A DNA stretch of 64,000 bases, from positions 1 through 64,000 of the forward strand of contig DOTG01000023.1 of NCBI GenBank assembly GCA_003512955.1, written 5' to 3'. A program made the translations under genes and the position numbers. This stretch comes from Marinilabiliales bacterium (GTDB taxonomy: Bacteria; Bacteroidota; Bacteroidia; Bacteroidales; SZUA-534). The stretch's first letter is position 1; the number at the start of each line of letters is the position of its first letter. Positions 1-8,216 of the stretch are shown in pieces. Under the pieces are notes generated by a model. That model was not told the origin of the DNA. It made no database searches and saw only the letters and a list, made by a program, of their open reading frames with translations.

Positions 1-1340
1 GTGATGGTGGCGGTTATCTGCGGGTTCACCGCCGAGGTGGTTATGGTAAAAGTGGCATTACACCCGATGTCGTCGGTCACGGTGCAGTCGTAGAAAGTAG
101 CCGAGGCAAGCCCGGTGGCCGTGGCTGTTGCGCTCCCGCTGCTCCACGAATAATTGAGCGGTGCCGTACCGCCCGATGCGGAGACCTGGGCCTCGCCGTC
201 ATCTCCGCCGCCGAAACAGTCCTTCTGCGTTTCCGAGATGGATGCGTTTATCTTCGGGTTCTGTGCCGTAGTCGAGAAAGCGGGGATAGTGGCGGTACAG
301 CCTGCATCGTCGGTCACCGTGCAGGTATATGCGGTAAGCGGGGATAGACCGGTAGTTGTGGCAAGCGTGCTGCCGTTGCTCCACTGGTAGGAGCCGATTG
401 TCCCTGAGCCGGGCTCGGTGGCCGAGACGGTGACCTCGGCGGTGGCGTCGCCGGTGCCGAAACAGGCCTTTTTGGTCTCCGCGATGGTGGCATTGAACTC
501 GGGGTTCTGGGCCGTGGTGGTGATGCCGGCAGTAAAGGTACAGCCGCTGGCGTCGGTCACGGTACAGTCGTAAAAGGTACCTGGTGCAAGCCCGCTAGCC
601 TCCGTGGCGGTACTCCCGGTGCTCCACAGGTAGGTAAGCGGTGCCACGCCCCCCGATGCGCTTATCTCGGCCGTTCCGTCGTCGGCGCCGTCAAAGCAGT
701 CCTTTTTCGTCTCGGTGATGGTGGCGGTTATCTGCGGTGGTTGAGTGATTGTAAAACTTGTATCGAATTTACACCCATTGGCATCGGTGGCGGTTACTGT
801 ATAACTTCCGGCAGCCAGGTTCTCAATTTTACGGGTTGTAGCAACCGGAGTCCAATTATATGTGTAGCCGGAAGTTCCACCGGTTGGGAAGAGTTGGGCT
901 GTTCCATTGTTGTCGCCAAAACATGCGTTATTGGTAGAGGCACCATCGGAGGCAAACAGTCCTTGCCATGTAATTAAATATTCATTGCCAACAGTATTGT
1001 CTTGATGATTAAATTGAATGGTAACGCTGGAAACCCCCGGATCGGTTGTTAACTCAACAAGCTGGACACTTGAATTAGTATAAATAATGGTACCTGTGCC
1101 ATCGGTACCTTCTCTGATAATTAATAATTGGTTATCCTCTTGATTTATGGTAAGTTTAATTTTATTACATGCCGTTGGTGAAATGGTGAATAACCCACTG
1201 CCATTGTCGGCTCCATCTTGAGCACTGCTTGCACAATCAGTAACAGTTTGATTTCCAGAAAGGACATTATATTGTGAATAGGCATGATTTGTAACCAAAA
1301 AAAAGGTGGTTACCGATAGTAGGAGTACATATTTTTTCAT
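1..1340 (-). CDS. SprB-repeat secreted surface protein, C-terminus outside window
   Basis: Open reading frame from an ATG at 1340 to the window edge, 446 codons without a stop. A signal peptide (MKKYVLLLSV start, cleavage near AYSQ) is followed by a CUB-like beta-sandwich of about 125 residues (motif LLIIREGTDGTG). Then come at least four SprB-type repeats of about 79 residues, each with a Cys near its start, an asGG..PlxYxW core and a CTVTDxxGC end. SprB repeats are known from large T9SS-exported adhesins used in gliding or surface attachment; a C-terminal sorting domain would be expected beyond the window. The repeats at 1-740 are far richer in G and C than the first 200 codons. It is the last gene of the minus-strand cluster, 128 bases after the lipoprotein gene. 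Family is clear; the exact role is inferred. Confidence 0.85.
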   Translation of the reverse strand, partial: MKKYVLLLSVTTFFLVTNHAYSQYNVLSGNQTVTDCASSAQDGADNGSGLFTISPTACNKIKLTINQEDNQLLIIREGTDGTGTIIYTNSSVQLVELTTDPGVSSVTIQFNHQDNTVGNEYLITWQGLFASDGASTNNACFGDNNGTAQLFPTGGTSGYTYNWTPVATTRKIENLAAGSYTVTATDANGCKFDTSFTITQPPQITATITETKKDCFDGADDGTAEISASGGVAPLTYLWSTGSTATEASGLAPGTFYDCTVTDASGCTFTAGITTTAQNPEFNATIAETKKACFGTGDATAEVTVSATEPGSGTIGSYQWSNGSTLATTTGLSPLTAYTCTVTDDAGCTATIPAFSTTAQNPKINASISETQKDCFGGGDDGEAQVSASGGTAPLNYSWSSGSATATATGLASATFYDCTVTDDIGCNATFTITTSAVNPQITATI

Positions 1341-1468
1341 GGCACAAAAATTTTCAGAAAATTACACAATTTGCAGTTTGATAGCAATTTATATTCTTAA
1401 AAACACGAAACAATTTCAGGAAATAGGTCTAATAGTTGAGGAAATCGGTTTTATTAGGGGTGAAATAC

Positions 1469-2644
1469 CTATTCCCAATTCAGTTTCATAAGGCTAATCA
1501 GGCTTGAGCTATTAAATGAAGTGGTACCTAAAGTGATGGTTTTACCAGTAGCATCAATAACACTTTTTATGCCCAATTCATTTCTTGAACCACCAAAAGA
1601 TGTTGATTGTAAGATATTTCCATCCAAATCCAGTTCGGCAATATATACATCATAGGTTGATAATTGTACATCCTGGGTTGAACCTGTGATAATCAGATGG
1701 TTTGTTTGGGAGATGGATATGTTTGTTCCCAGATCGTCATCGGCGAATCCTAATTCTTTTTGCCACGTGATATTCATTGCTGAAAGATCGAAAGTTAATT
1801 TGGCAACAAATATATCTTTTTTGCCATTTGCCCCGGAATTGCTGGTTCCACAAACATACATGTTACCATCTGTGTCTTGAGTGATGCAATTAAATGAGAC
1901 TTGGGGATCAAAATCCATGGCTGCCCAGAAAGTGAAATTATTCTCTAAAATATTTATTTGAGGTTTGCTATCACTTTTACCGGTAATATAAATAAAGTCA
2001 CTGTTTTCGGTATAAGATATCCCGGTAAAATCGACATCCGTAGCTGACTTTAAGATAGTGGGCGGTGTTATTTCACCTGTTGCGGTTACTTTGAAAAAAA
2101 GTTTCTGCGATGCATTAGAGGAGGATGTAGAATCGGAGGTTGCTGTTAACATTAGTTCCCCAGAATCGAATTCCATTAGGCATTTGCCCGATTCGTAATT
2201 GGCAATGTTATAGATTTTCTCGATTTTAATTTCACCATTTAAATCAAGAATGTAAAGTATCATATCAGAATAATAGGTTCCTTCATCGGTTTCTGCCGTA
2301 CCAATGATGGCATATCCTTCCTGTTTTTCAAGTTTGATTAATTGGCTGGCAACGGTAGAAAAACCCTGATATGAAAGTTCTTTTTCCCAAACACGGTTCC
2401 CAAAGTCATCGGTTTTGACCACAAGAATGGAGGAGATGTCATCCTTATCGTATTGATTGCCAATTAGGACAAACGACCCGGAATCTTCAATCAAATCAAT
2501 AGCTTCATTGGTATATGGACCTCCAAAAAGTTTGATGAACTGTTCTTTTTGGATGTCACTTGGACTATCTTTTTTGCAACTGTCAAATACCAGTAGATTA
2601 AAGATAAGGGCGGACAATAAACATAATCTACTTAAGGACATCAT
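1469..2644 (-). CDS. beta-propeller-like lipoprotein
   Basis: About 391 residues from the ATG at 2644 (a second ATG follows at 2641). This start gives a proper lipoprotein signal ending in the lipobox VFDSC followed by KKD, whereas longer upstream extensions would lie inside the preceding gene. The mature part has repeated blocks of the type VVKTDDFGNRVWEKEL and YIAELDLDGNILQSTSFGG, spaced by about 50 residues, which is the pattern of SBBP/delta-60-like beta-propeller blades. The gene overlaps the 3' end of the outer-membrane barrel gene by 17 bases, so the two are probably translationally coupled. It is likely an envelope-attached protein working with the barrel and the SprB protein; its ligand is unknown. 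Confidence 0.75.
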   Translation of the reverse strand: MMSLSRLCLLSALIFNLLVFDSCKKDSPSDIQKEQFIKLFGGPYTNEAIDLIEDSGSFVLIGNQYDKDDISSILVVKTDDFGNRVWEKELSYQGFSTVASQLIKLEKQEGYAIIGTAETDEGTYYSDMILYILDLNGEIKIEKIYNIANYESGKCLMEFDSGELMLTATSDSTSSSNASQKLFFKVTATGEITPPTILKSATDVDFTGISYTENSDFIYITGKSDSKPQINILENNFTFWAAMDFDPQVSFNCITQDTDGNMYVCGTSNSGANGKKDIFVAKLTFDLSAMNITWQKELGFADDDLGTNISISQTNHLIITGSTQDVQLSTYDVYIAELDLDGNILQSTSFGGSRNELGIKSVIDATGKTITLGTTSFNSSSLISLMKLNWE

Positions 2645-3707
2645 AATTGGATTTATTAGTAGGTTTTTTATGATGGATGTAAAACTCGTAATTATAACTA
2701 ATAGATATGCTGATATTTGAATTTGAAAAATCATTATCAATATCCATGTATTCACTTAAGATTTGGTTGAATTCTGGGGTATAGCGGATATCGGTATCCA
2801 TGACATTATTAATTCCAAATTTATATCTGATGTTAAACGCCAGGTTTCCCCGATTGATTTTCAACTTACTCCCAATCCCCATGGAACCCATTATTAAATA
2901 ACTTTTACGCAAATCGGTCATGGTAATCGAAGAGCCTTCATAATCAGGGTTTTCGTTGTTTGTAAAGGTGGATGTCCCATTGTATTTTCCAGAGAGGTAC
3001 ATCCCATAAATGGCTCCAAGTTCTCCATAAAAACTTAAACTGTTGTATTTATAGAAAATATAACTTGTGAATATGGGAAAATCAATATAAGTCATTGATT
3101 CATTAGCCAAAGTAATGTTGTAATTGGTAACATTTTCTTCAACATGGAATGAATAGGTGGTTAAGGATGGTTCAAATATTATATCCCATTGATGATTCAG
3201 GTGAAAAGCACTACGTATCCCCATGTTGTATCCAAAGCCTTCGGCATTATATTTGGGATTAGCCGCATCAAATGAGGCGGTACCATAAGGTTCAATCAAC
3301 CGGGGCATCGAACTATTTACTCCAAGCACAACACCCAATGAAAAAATAGGCGCCGTGTTAAAAGAATTATACAAACGGGTAAATTCAACAGGATCAATAG
3401 CCTGATTGGTTTTATACTCTGGGTCTTCTTTAAGCAGCCGGAGTAAGGAACTTTCAGCCTTTACTAAGTTATCATCGAACAGATATACCAAAGTTAGCAA
3501 GCGTAACGCCGCAATTTTATTTTCTTTATTAAACCCGGCTTCAATACATGAGTTTAACATTTCCGGAATCTTTTCTATTTTTCCTTCTTCGTAGAGCTTT
3601 TCGGCCTCGTTTAATTTGACTACACAGTCATCTTGAGCCTTTCCTGTCACGGAAAAACTGACCAACAAAACCAAAATCAGGAATGGGATAGCAAATCTGG
3701 ATATCAT
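2628..3707 (-). CDS. outer-membrane beta-barrel protein with N-terminal TPR-like region
   Basis: 359 residues with a signal peptide (cleavage near GKAQ). Residues about 25-110 form helix pairs (LNEAEKLYEEGKIEKIPEML, ALRLLTLVYL) resembling TPR units. From about residue 115 on there are alternating aromatic strands ending in aromatic residues, typical of a PorT-like or OmpA-like 8-12 strand barrel in Bacteroidota. It starts 2 bases after the stop of the nSTAND gene and overlaps the lipoprotein gene, placing it firmly in the operon. The combination of helical periplasmic repeats and a barrel suggests an envelope connector for the surface proteins encoded downstream. No enzyme motif is visible. 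Confidence 0.75.
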   Translation of the reverse strand: MISRFAIPFLILVLLVSFSVTGKAQDDCVVKLNEAEKLYEEGKIEKIPEMLNSCIEAGFNKENKIAALRLLTLVYLFDDNLVKAESSLLRLLKEDPEYKTNQAIDPVEFTRLYNSFNTAPIFSLGVVLGVNSSMPRLIEPYGTASFDAANPKYNAEGFGYNMGIRSAFHLNHQWDIIFEPSLTTYSFHVEENVTNYNITLANESMTYIDFPIFTSYIFYKYNSLSFYGELGAIYGMYLSGKYNGTSTFTNNENPDYEGSSITMTDLRKSYLIMGSMGIGSKLKINRGNLAFNIRYKFGINNVMDTDIRYTPEFNQILSEYMDIDNDFSNSNISISISYNYEFYIHHKKPTNKSNYDVLK

Positions 3708-3709
3708 AA

Positions 3710-6700
3710 TCAGGGTAATTCTGGAATCGTTTTTTTATAATCAATGTCTTTGGCAAGGTATTGCTGCCATTCTTCAAGGGTAAAGTTCCGGTTAATCTTT
3801 ACTTTCACCACGTCGGCAATCTGTTTCGAATCAATGGGCCATTTTCTGATTTTGCCGTCGGCATAACCTGACAACAGATAATCTTCGTTCGGTGTAAATT
3901 TAATACTCATCACCCAGGCCACATTGTCTTTGAGCTGGTAAGGAGCCAAGTTGAAATCTTTTTGGTTCCAAATCAATATCGACCCATCATTGCTGGCACT
4001 GGCCAAATAATTATTCTTTGGCGAAAACTCCAAACAGTTGATACGTGCTGTTTGCCCTGTGAGGCGGTATTCGAATTTATTGTTTGTTAAGTTGAAAACC
4101 ATCACATTGCCATTCAAGTCGCCTAGTGCCAACAATTTATTATCGGGCGAAGTGGCCAACGAATTCAGCACCGAATGAATGTTTTCTTCGTTAATATTGG
4201 CATCCTGTAAACTGCCGGTTTTCCCATCGTTCGAGAAAACCAGTTTCTTTGTTTCATAAGTCAAAGGCTGTATAGAATTAATCTTCAGCAAATAACCACT
4301 TTTTGTCAACCCCAGATAGCCTTGTTTGTACGGGATAATCTCTTTGATCGAGAGTTTCGCTGTCCAAGGTTCAACGGTTTTTGTTTCAGGTATTATTGTT
4401 ACCGTATTGCCCATATTGTCAGAGGCTATGAGCTTCTGATCTTCAGTAAAGATGGTTGTGTTTACTGCTGCTGTAAACTGATGCAAAATCTCAGGTTGAG
4501 TGACCATGTTGGTTAAATCGAATTGGAGGATTTCCCCGGTGTTCAACCCCAAAATGAGTTTCGTACCGTCGTTGTTGAGTGCTAATGTACGGTTGGTATT
4601 GTTCGAGTTATAAAAGACCTGTGGTTGGGTGTTATCATTCAATGGCCATTTGATAATGTTCCCATCACTGCCCGTGGAATAGAACACCGGTCCGTTGGGG
4701 TCCAACTGAATGGATTTTACCAAATAGGTATGCTTCAGAAAATCAGTTGCCATGTCGCCATAAAGGTATTTTTGTGCAAAATACAAACCGTTGTAAACAT
4801 CCGGGTTGAATACATTTCCCAAATATTCGTGGTTCAATAAATACGATTGATAAGCCACTAATGCCCGGAGCATCGTATCAATATCAATTTGAAGCGACTT
4901 AACCGACATGGACTGCGAAATACTCAACATCCGTAACTGCATAGCGCGTTTACTAGCTTCTTCAGCTAAAACCTGCTGTTTTTTTGCCTCCTCAGCTTTT
5001 TCCACTGCAATTGACCTTTGTTCTGTTGCCTCCTGTGATTTCTGTAGAGCAATTTTTTGTTGCCGGGTTGCTTCATGTGCACTGGCCTGGGCATTGAGTT
5101 TTTCTTTATCGGCCAGCTCTTTCTGAGTTAATGCTTCCTGCTCCTTTTGCTGGGCCAGTTGTTTTTGTTCTTCGGCAATTTTTGATTGTTCTTCAGCTTT
5201 TGTCCGTTCCTGGGTGGCAATTTCCGTTTGCTGTTCGGCTTTTATTTTTTGCTTTTCAGCATCCTGTTTTGCCAAAAAAGAGTTGATCATAAAGAACAAC
5301 GAAATGATGGAGGCTGTACCCAGTACAATGGCAAATATCCGTGTCCGGAGTAAGGCTCTTTTTTGTTGTTTGACTTTATTTTCTTCTTCAAGTTGATATT
5401 CTCGGTGGCTGGTTTCTAGGTAAACCATCGTGCGTTCAAACGCCGGGTTATGTCTCTTGGCCCAGGTTAGCGTAGGTTTTTGCTTTTCGCGCCAGTTAAT
5501 AGCCAACATAAGATCGGGTGGACGCCACAATCCGGTTTCGCCTTGCTGGTATTTTTCAGCCGATTCAGCCAACCTTTTGTACATCTGCACGGCCTCGTAC
5601 TCTTCACCCACCCAAAGAATCATTTTATCCCAAATACGCATCAAACTTTCATGCGAAATGTCAATTACCGATTCTTTATTGAGTACAACTGGAGGTTGTG
5701 GGGCAAGAAACGATCGGCCAATGATCCTGAAATGTTCTACCACATCGATAATTTCATCTTCGGTAGCATTAGCTATTTCGGCAACTTCCTTAATCACGGT
5801 GGGGCGCCGGACCCCACGATTGTCGCCCCCTTTTTCGGTCAGAGTTTTAAAAATATTTTGACAAATTTCTTTCTGGCGTTGGTTGAGCTCGTTATAGGCT
5901 TCATTGGCATGTTCCGATAGTGCCTTTTCTAACCGACCAATATTTTCATAATCTTTAATATCAATGGCATCTTCAGTATTTCCCGATTTGATCCATGAAT
6001 CCCAGGTACGCATCAACGCATGTTGAAGGATGGGGAGCTGATCCGGATTATCGCCAAGGTCGTTCAATAATTGCTGAACCAGAAAGGGAGTAATTTTTCC
6101 ACCACCTACGGCAATGGGTCCTTCAATGGCACTTCGGAAATCATCGCGTGTCATTTGGGGAATGAGGTAATGGCTATCGTTGATCAATTTTGTCAGTTCC
6201 TGAAACTGGGCACATTCACCAATAAAGTCGGACCGCATGGTAATTACAATGTAAACCGGGACATCTTTTTGGTGTAGCGATTCCATCAGAAGCTTGATAA
6301 ATGCGATGACTTCATTGTAAGCCTCGGTGGTATTTTTTATCCTGCGGAAGCGGAAAAGTTCTTCGAATTGATCCACCAGCAATAATATGTTCTGGCCCCT
6401 TTTACGGGGGACTTGCCTTAAAACCTCGGTAAGCCCAACAGAACTTGCCGAAAGAGTGGTAAATAAATATTCCTTTTGTAATTCATTATCGCTTATTTCA
6501 TCGCTTATATAAGGAACAATGGCTTCGGAAAGGTTTCTTACAGGGCTCTGGCCTGGGCGGCAGGTAATTATTTTCCAATCAACCCCGGCTTTGGTAATAA
6601 AGCCTCCTTGTAAAATTGGGATGACCCCGCAATACATCAATGAAGATTTACCACTACCTGAAGTACCCAGCAATGCAACAAAATGATTTTGGGCCAGAAA

Positions 6701-6847
6701 TTTCAACACCTCCTGGCTTTGTCCTTCGCGGCCAAAGAACAGATGGCTTTCGTCCGTAGTAAAAGGTCGCAAACCCGGGAATGGATTGAATGAAGGTATT
6801 CCAGATTGGGTAGTAAAAGCGGATTGGGCTACAGTTGAAGTTTTCAT
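3710..6847 (-). CDS. nSTAND-type NTPase with coiled coil and WD40 repeats, membrane anchored
   Basis: 1045 residues from the ATG at 6847, which has an A-rich leader and lies 7 bases after the previous stop; an ATG at 6877 would overlap that gene and add 10 residues. The N-terminus carries the hallmark FPGLRPFTTDE block followed by FFGRE, Walker A GTSGSGKSS (about residues 61-69) and Walker B LLLVDQFEELFR, so this is a novel-STAND NTPase. A winged-helix-like part (INWREKQKP region) is followed by one membrane segment (IFAIVLGTASIISLFFM), a roughly 110-residue Q/K/E/A coiled coil, and about six WD40 blades (LATSPDNKLLALGD, LASASNDGSILIWN). STAND proteins act as nucleotide-switched scaffolds for effectors. 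The adjacent TIR-like gene is the obvious partner. Confidence 0.88.
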   Translation of the reverse strand: MKTSTVAQSAFTTQSGIPSFNPFPGLRPFTTDESHLFFGREGQSQEVLKFLAQNHFVALLGTSGSGKSSLMYCGVIPILQGGFITKAGVDWKIITCRPGQSPVRNLSEAIVPYISDEISDNELQKEYLFTTLSASSVGLTEVLRQVPRKRGQNILLLVDQFEELFRFRRIKNTTEAYNEVIAFIKLLMESLHQKDVPVYIVITMRSDFIGECAQFQELTKLINDSHYLIPQMTRDDFRSAIEGPIAVGGGKITPFLVQQLLNDLGDNPDQLPILQHALMRTWDSWIKSGNTEDAIDIKDYENIGRLEKALSEHANEAYNELNQRQKEICQNIFKTLTEKGGDNRGVRRPTVIKEVAEIANATEDEIIDVVEHFRIIGRSFLAPQPPVVLNKESVIDISHESLMRIWDKMILWVGEEYEAVQMYKRLAESAEKYQQGETGLWRPPDLMLAINWREKQKPTLTWAKRHNPAFERTMVYLETSHREYQLEEENKVKQQKRALLRTRIFAIVLGTASIISLFFMINSFLAKQDAEKQKIKAEQQTEIATQERTKAEEQSKIAEEQKQLAQQKEQEALTQKELADKEKLNAQASAHEATRQQKIALQKSQEATEQRSIAVEKAEEAKKQQVLAEEASKRAMQLRMLSISQSMSVKSLQIDIDTMLRALVAYQSYLLNHEYLGNVFNPDVYNGLYFAQKYLYGDMATDFLKHTYLVKSIQLDPNGPVFYSTGSDGNIIKWPLNDNTQPQVFYNSNNTNRTLALNNDGTKLILGLNTGEILQFDLTNMVTQPEILHQFTAAVNTTIFTEDQKLIASDNMGNTVTIIPETKTVEPWTAKLSIKEIIPYKQGYLGLTKSGYLLKINSIQPLTYETKKLVFSNDGKTGSLQDANINEENIHSVLNSLATSPDNKLLALGDLNGNVMVFNLTNNKFEYRLTGQTARINCLEFSPKNNYLASASNDGSILIWNQKDFNLAPYQLKDNVAWVMSIKFTPNEDYLLSGYADGKIRKWPIDSKQIADVVKVKINRNFTLEEWQQYLAKDIDYKKTIPELP

Positions 6848-6854
6848 ATTGTTT

Positions 6855-8207
6855 TTATTTTGTTGCCAATAGCTCATGTAAAGCTAATTGTTCCATGTTT
6901 GAAGGCCCGGCGATAAAATAAATCGGGTAATTGTTCAATTTTGATAAATGGTTGGTATCAATTTTTTGGCCGCAAATGGCAATAAACCGGAATGGCATTT
7001 TGCGTCCCCAACCCGGAGCTTTAATCAAATCGCTGAGTTTGCGTTCCAACCAGTGTTGGTTTCCATGGTGGAAAATCAGGACCCCTTGTACTGTTGTGAG
7101 CTGTTTTTGATGGTAATGGAGCAATTCCAATTGATCCAGATTTACCTGTGACAATGAAAATGAAATATGGTGGTTTTTCATCCAATCTTCATATTCTTTG
7201 GATGGTGTTTCGGCTCCAGGAGGATACATAAAATAAACATCGGAAGCTTGTACCGATTCCAGTTCTTCTTGCTCTAAGGGAGCCGCCAATTCGGTAACTT
7301 TTTGCAGAATGATTTCTTTTAGTTTCTCTATCGGCGTTTGAAGCAATTCCGCATTGGTCAGGCTCTGCGCATCGCTTTTGAACTGCAATATTTTTTGGGC
7401 CACTATCTCTGGAGTTTCTGGAGTTTCAGCCGGAACGTAAATAATCCGTTGCAGGGTTTCACCTTCAGGTGAACTACAGAAATTGGCGGTAATCTGGTTT
7501 ATCTGCAAAACCGGGGACATCTGTTCAGGATAGTTGGCTAACGAATTATGTCCAATAAAATGGATGGCAAAATCCGCATTCCGGAGCATCTCCAACAGAT
7601 ATTCCTGATTGTTGATCAAATCTTTTGCCGTGGGGTTTGAAACCTCGGGTACAATTTTAAAATTCCGGTGCAACAATTCCCGGGTAACTTTTTGGTATTC
7701 AAAAGTTGTGTTGTCATCAAAAGGTCCAATATAAATAGTCAGGTTCTCCTGGTTTTGAGGCAATTTTGTCTGTTTGATAAATAAAACCACATCGTTGATG
7801 ACATCAAAAAGGTTTGAACGATTGATGTTTGTATTTATCGATTCCGATTCTTCTTCGGAAAAATTAGATTCCGATTGCATGGAGAATACCGGAAAATAAT
7901 GGAGATAATCAGGAAGTTGTGATATATTCAAATCTTCGGTAACAATTAATAGCTGGTTGTTCCTAAATTCTTTTTTCACTAAAAACTGCTTGTTGGTGGC
8001 ATCGTTAATTAATTGGTTTAGCACGATGTCGTCGATGAAAAGAATCAAAAAATCATCAGTTCCGAGAGTTACATTCAGACGATCAATAATCTCGGTCTGA
8101 CAATCCATCTTTTTTTGTATAAAAACATATTGCAGGGTTTTTAAAATTTTCTGCGTATGTTCCTTATCGAAACCTTTGAGTAAGTATGATTTGAGTGAAG
8201 CTCCCAT
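6855..8207 (-). CDS. triple TIR-like (Rossmann-type) domain protein, nSTAND partner
   Basis: 450 residues with no signal peptide or membrane segment. Three alpha/beta modules can be seen: about 1-110 (FLILFIDD, LLIVTEDL), about 145-270 (TIYIGPFDDNT, RELLHRNFKIVPEV, LRNADFAIHFIGHN, RIIYVPAETPETPE) and about 325-450 (DVYFMYPPGAET, GVLIFHHGNQHWLERKL, KAPGWGRKMPF). Modules two and three match the pattern of DUF4062/TIR-like domains that commonly accompany nSTAND-WD40 proteins: a strand with an aspartate-rich turn, a sensor-like HLVG-type strand, and a WL..KL.DL.KAPG.GR end. The gene sits 9 bases after the phosphatase gene and 7 bases before the nSTAND gene. A signalling-adaptor or effector role is inferred; a catalytic TIR glutamate for NAD cleavage is not evident. 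Confidence 0.7.
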   Translation of the reverse strand: MGASLKSYLLKGFDKEHTQKILKTLQYVFIQKKMDCQTEIIDRLNVTLGTDDFLILFIDDIVLNQLINDATNKQFLVKKEFRNNQLLIVTEDLNISQLPDYLHYFPVFSMQSESNFSEEESESINTNINRSNLFDVINDVVLFIKQTKLPQNQENLTIYIGPFDDNTTFEYQKVTRELLHRNFKIVPEVSNPTAKDLINNQEYLLEMLRNADFAIHFIGHNSLANYPEQMSPVLQINQITANFCSSPEGETLQRIIYVPAETPETPEIVAQKILQFKSDAQSLTNAELLQTPIEKLKEIILQKVTELAAPLEQEELESVQASDVYFMYPPGAETPSKEYEDWMKNHHISFSLSQVNLDQLELLHYHQKQLTTVQGVLIFHHGNQHWLERKLSDLIKAPGWGRKMPFRFIAICGQKIDTNHLSKLNNYPIYFIAGPSNMEQLALHELLATK

Positions 8208-8216
8208 TCTTTAATT

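Noticed and set aside
154..977. Plus-strand frames of 78 codons inside the SprB repeats
   Set aside because: They are shadows of the minus-strand repeat frame, which has a signal peptide, conserved Cys positions and continuous coding.
2645..2755. Longer N-terminus of the lipoprotein
   Set aside because: It lies inside the barrel gene, and the lipobox begins properly only from the ATG at 2644 or 2641.
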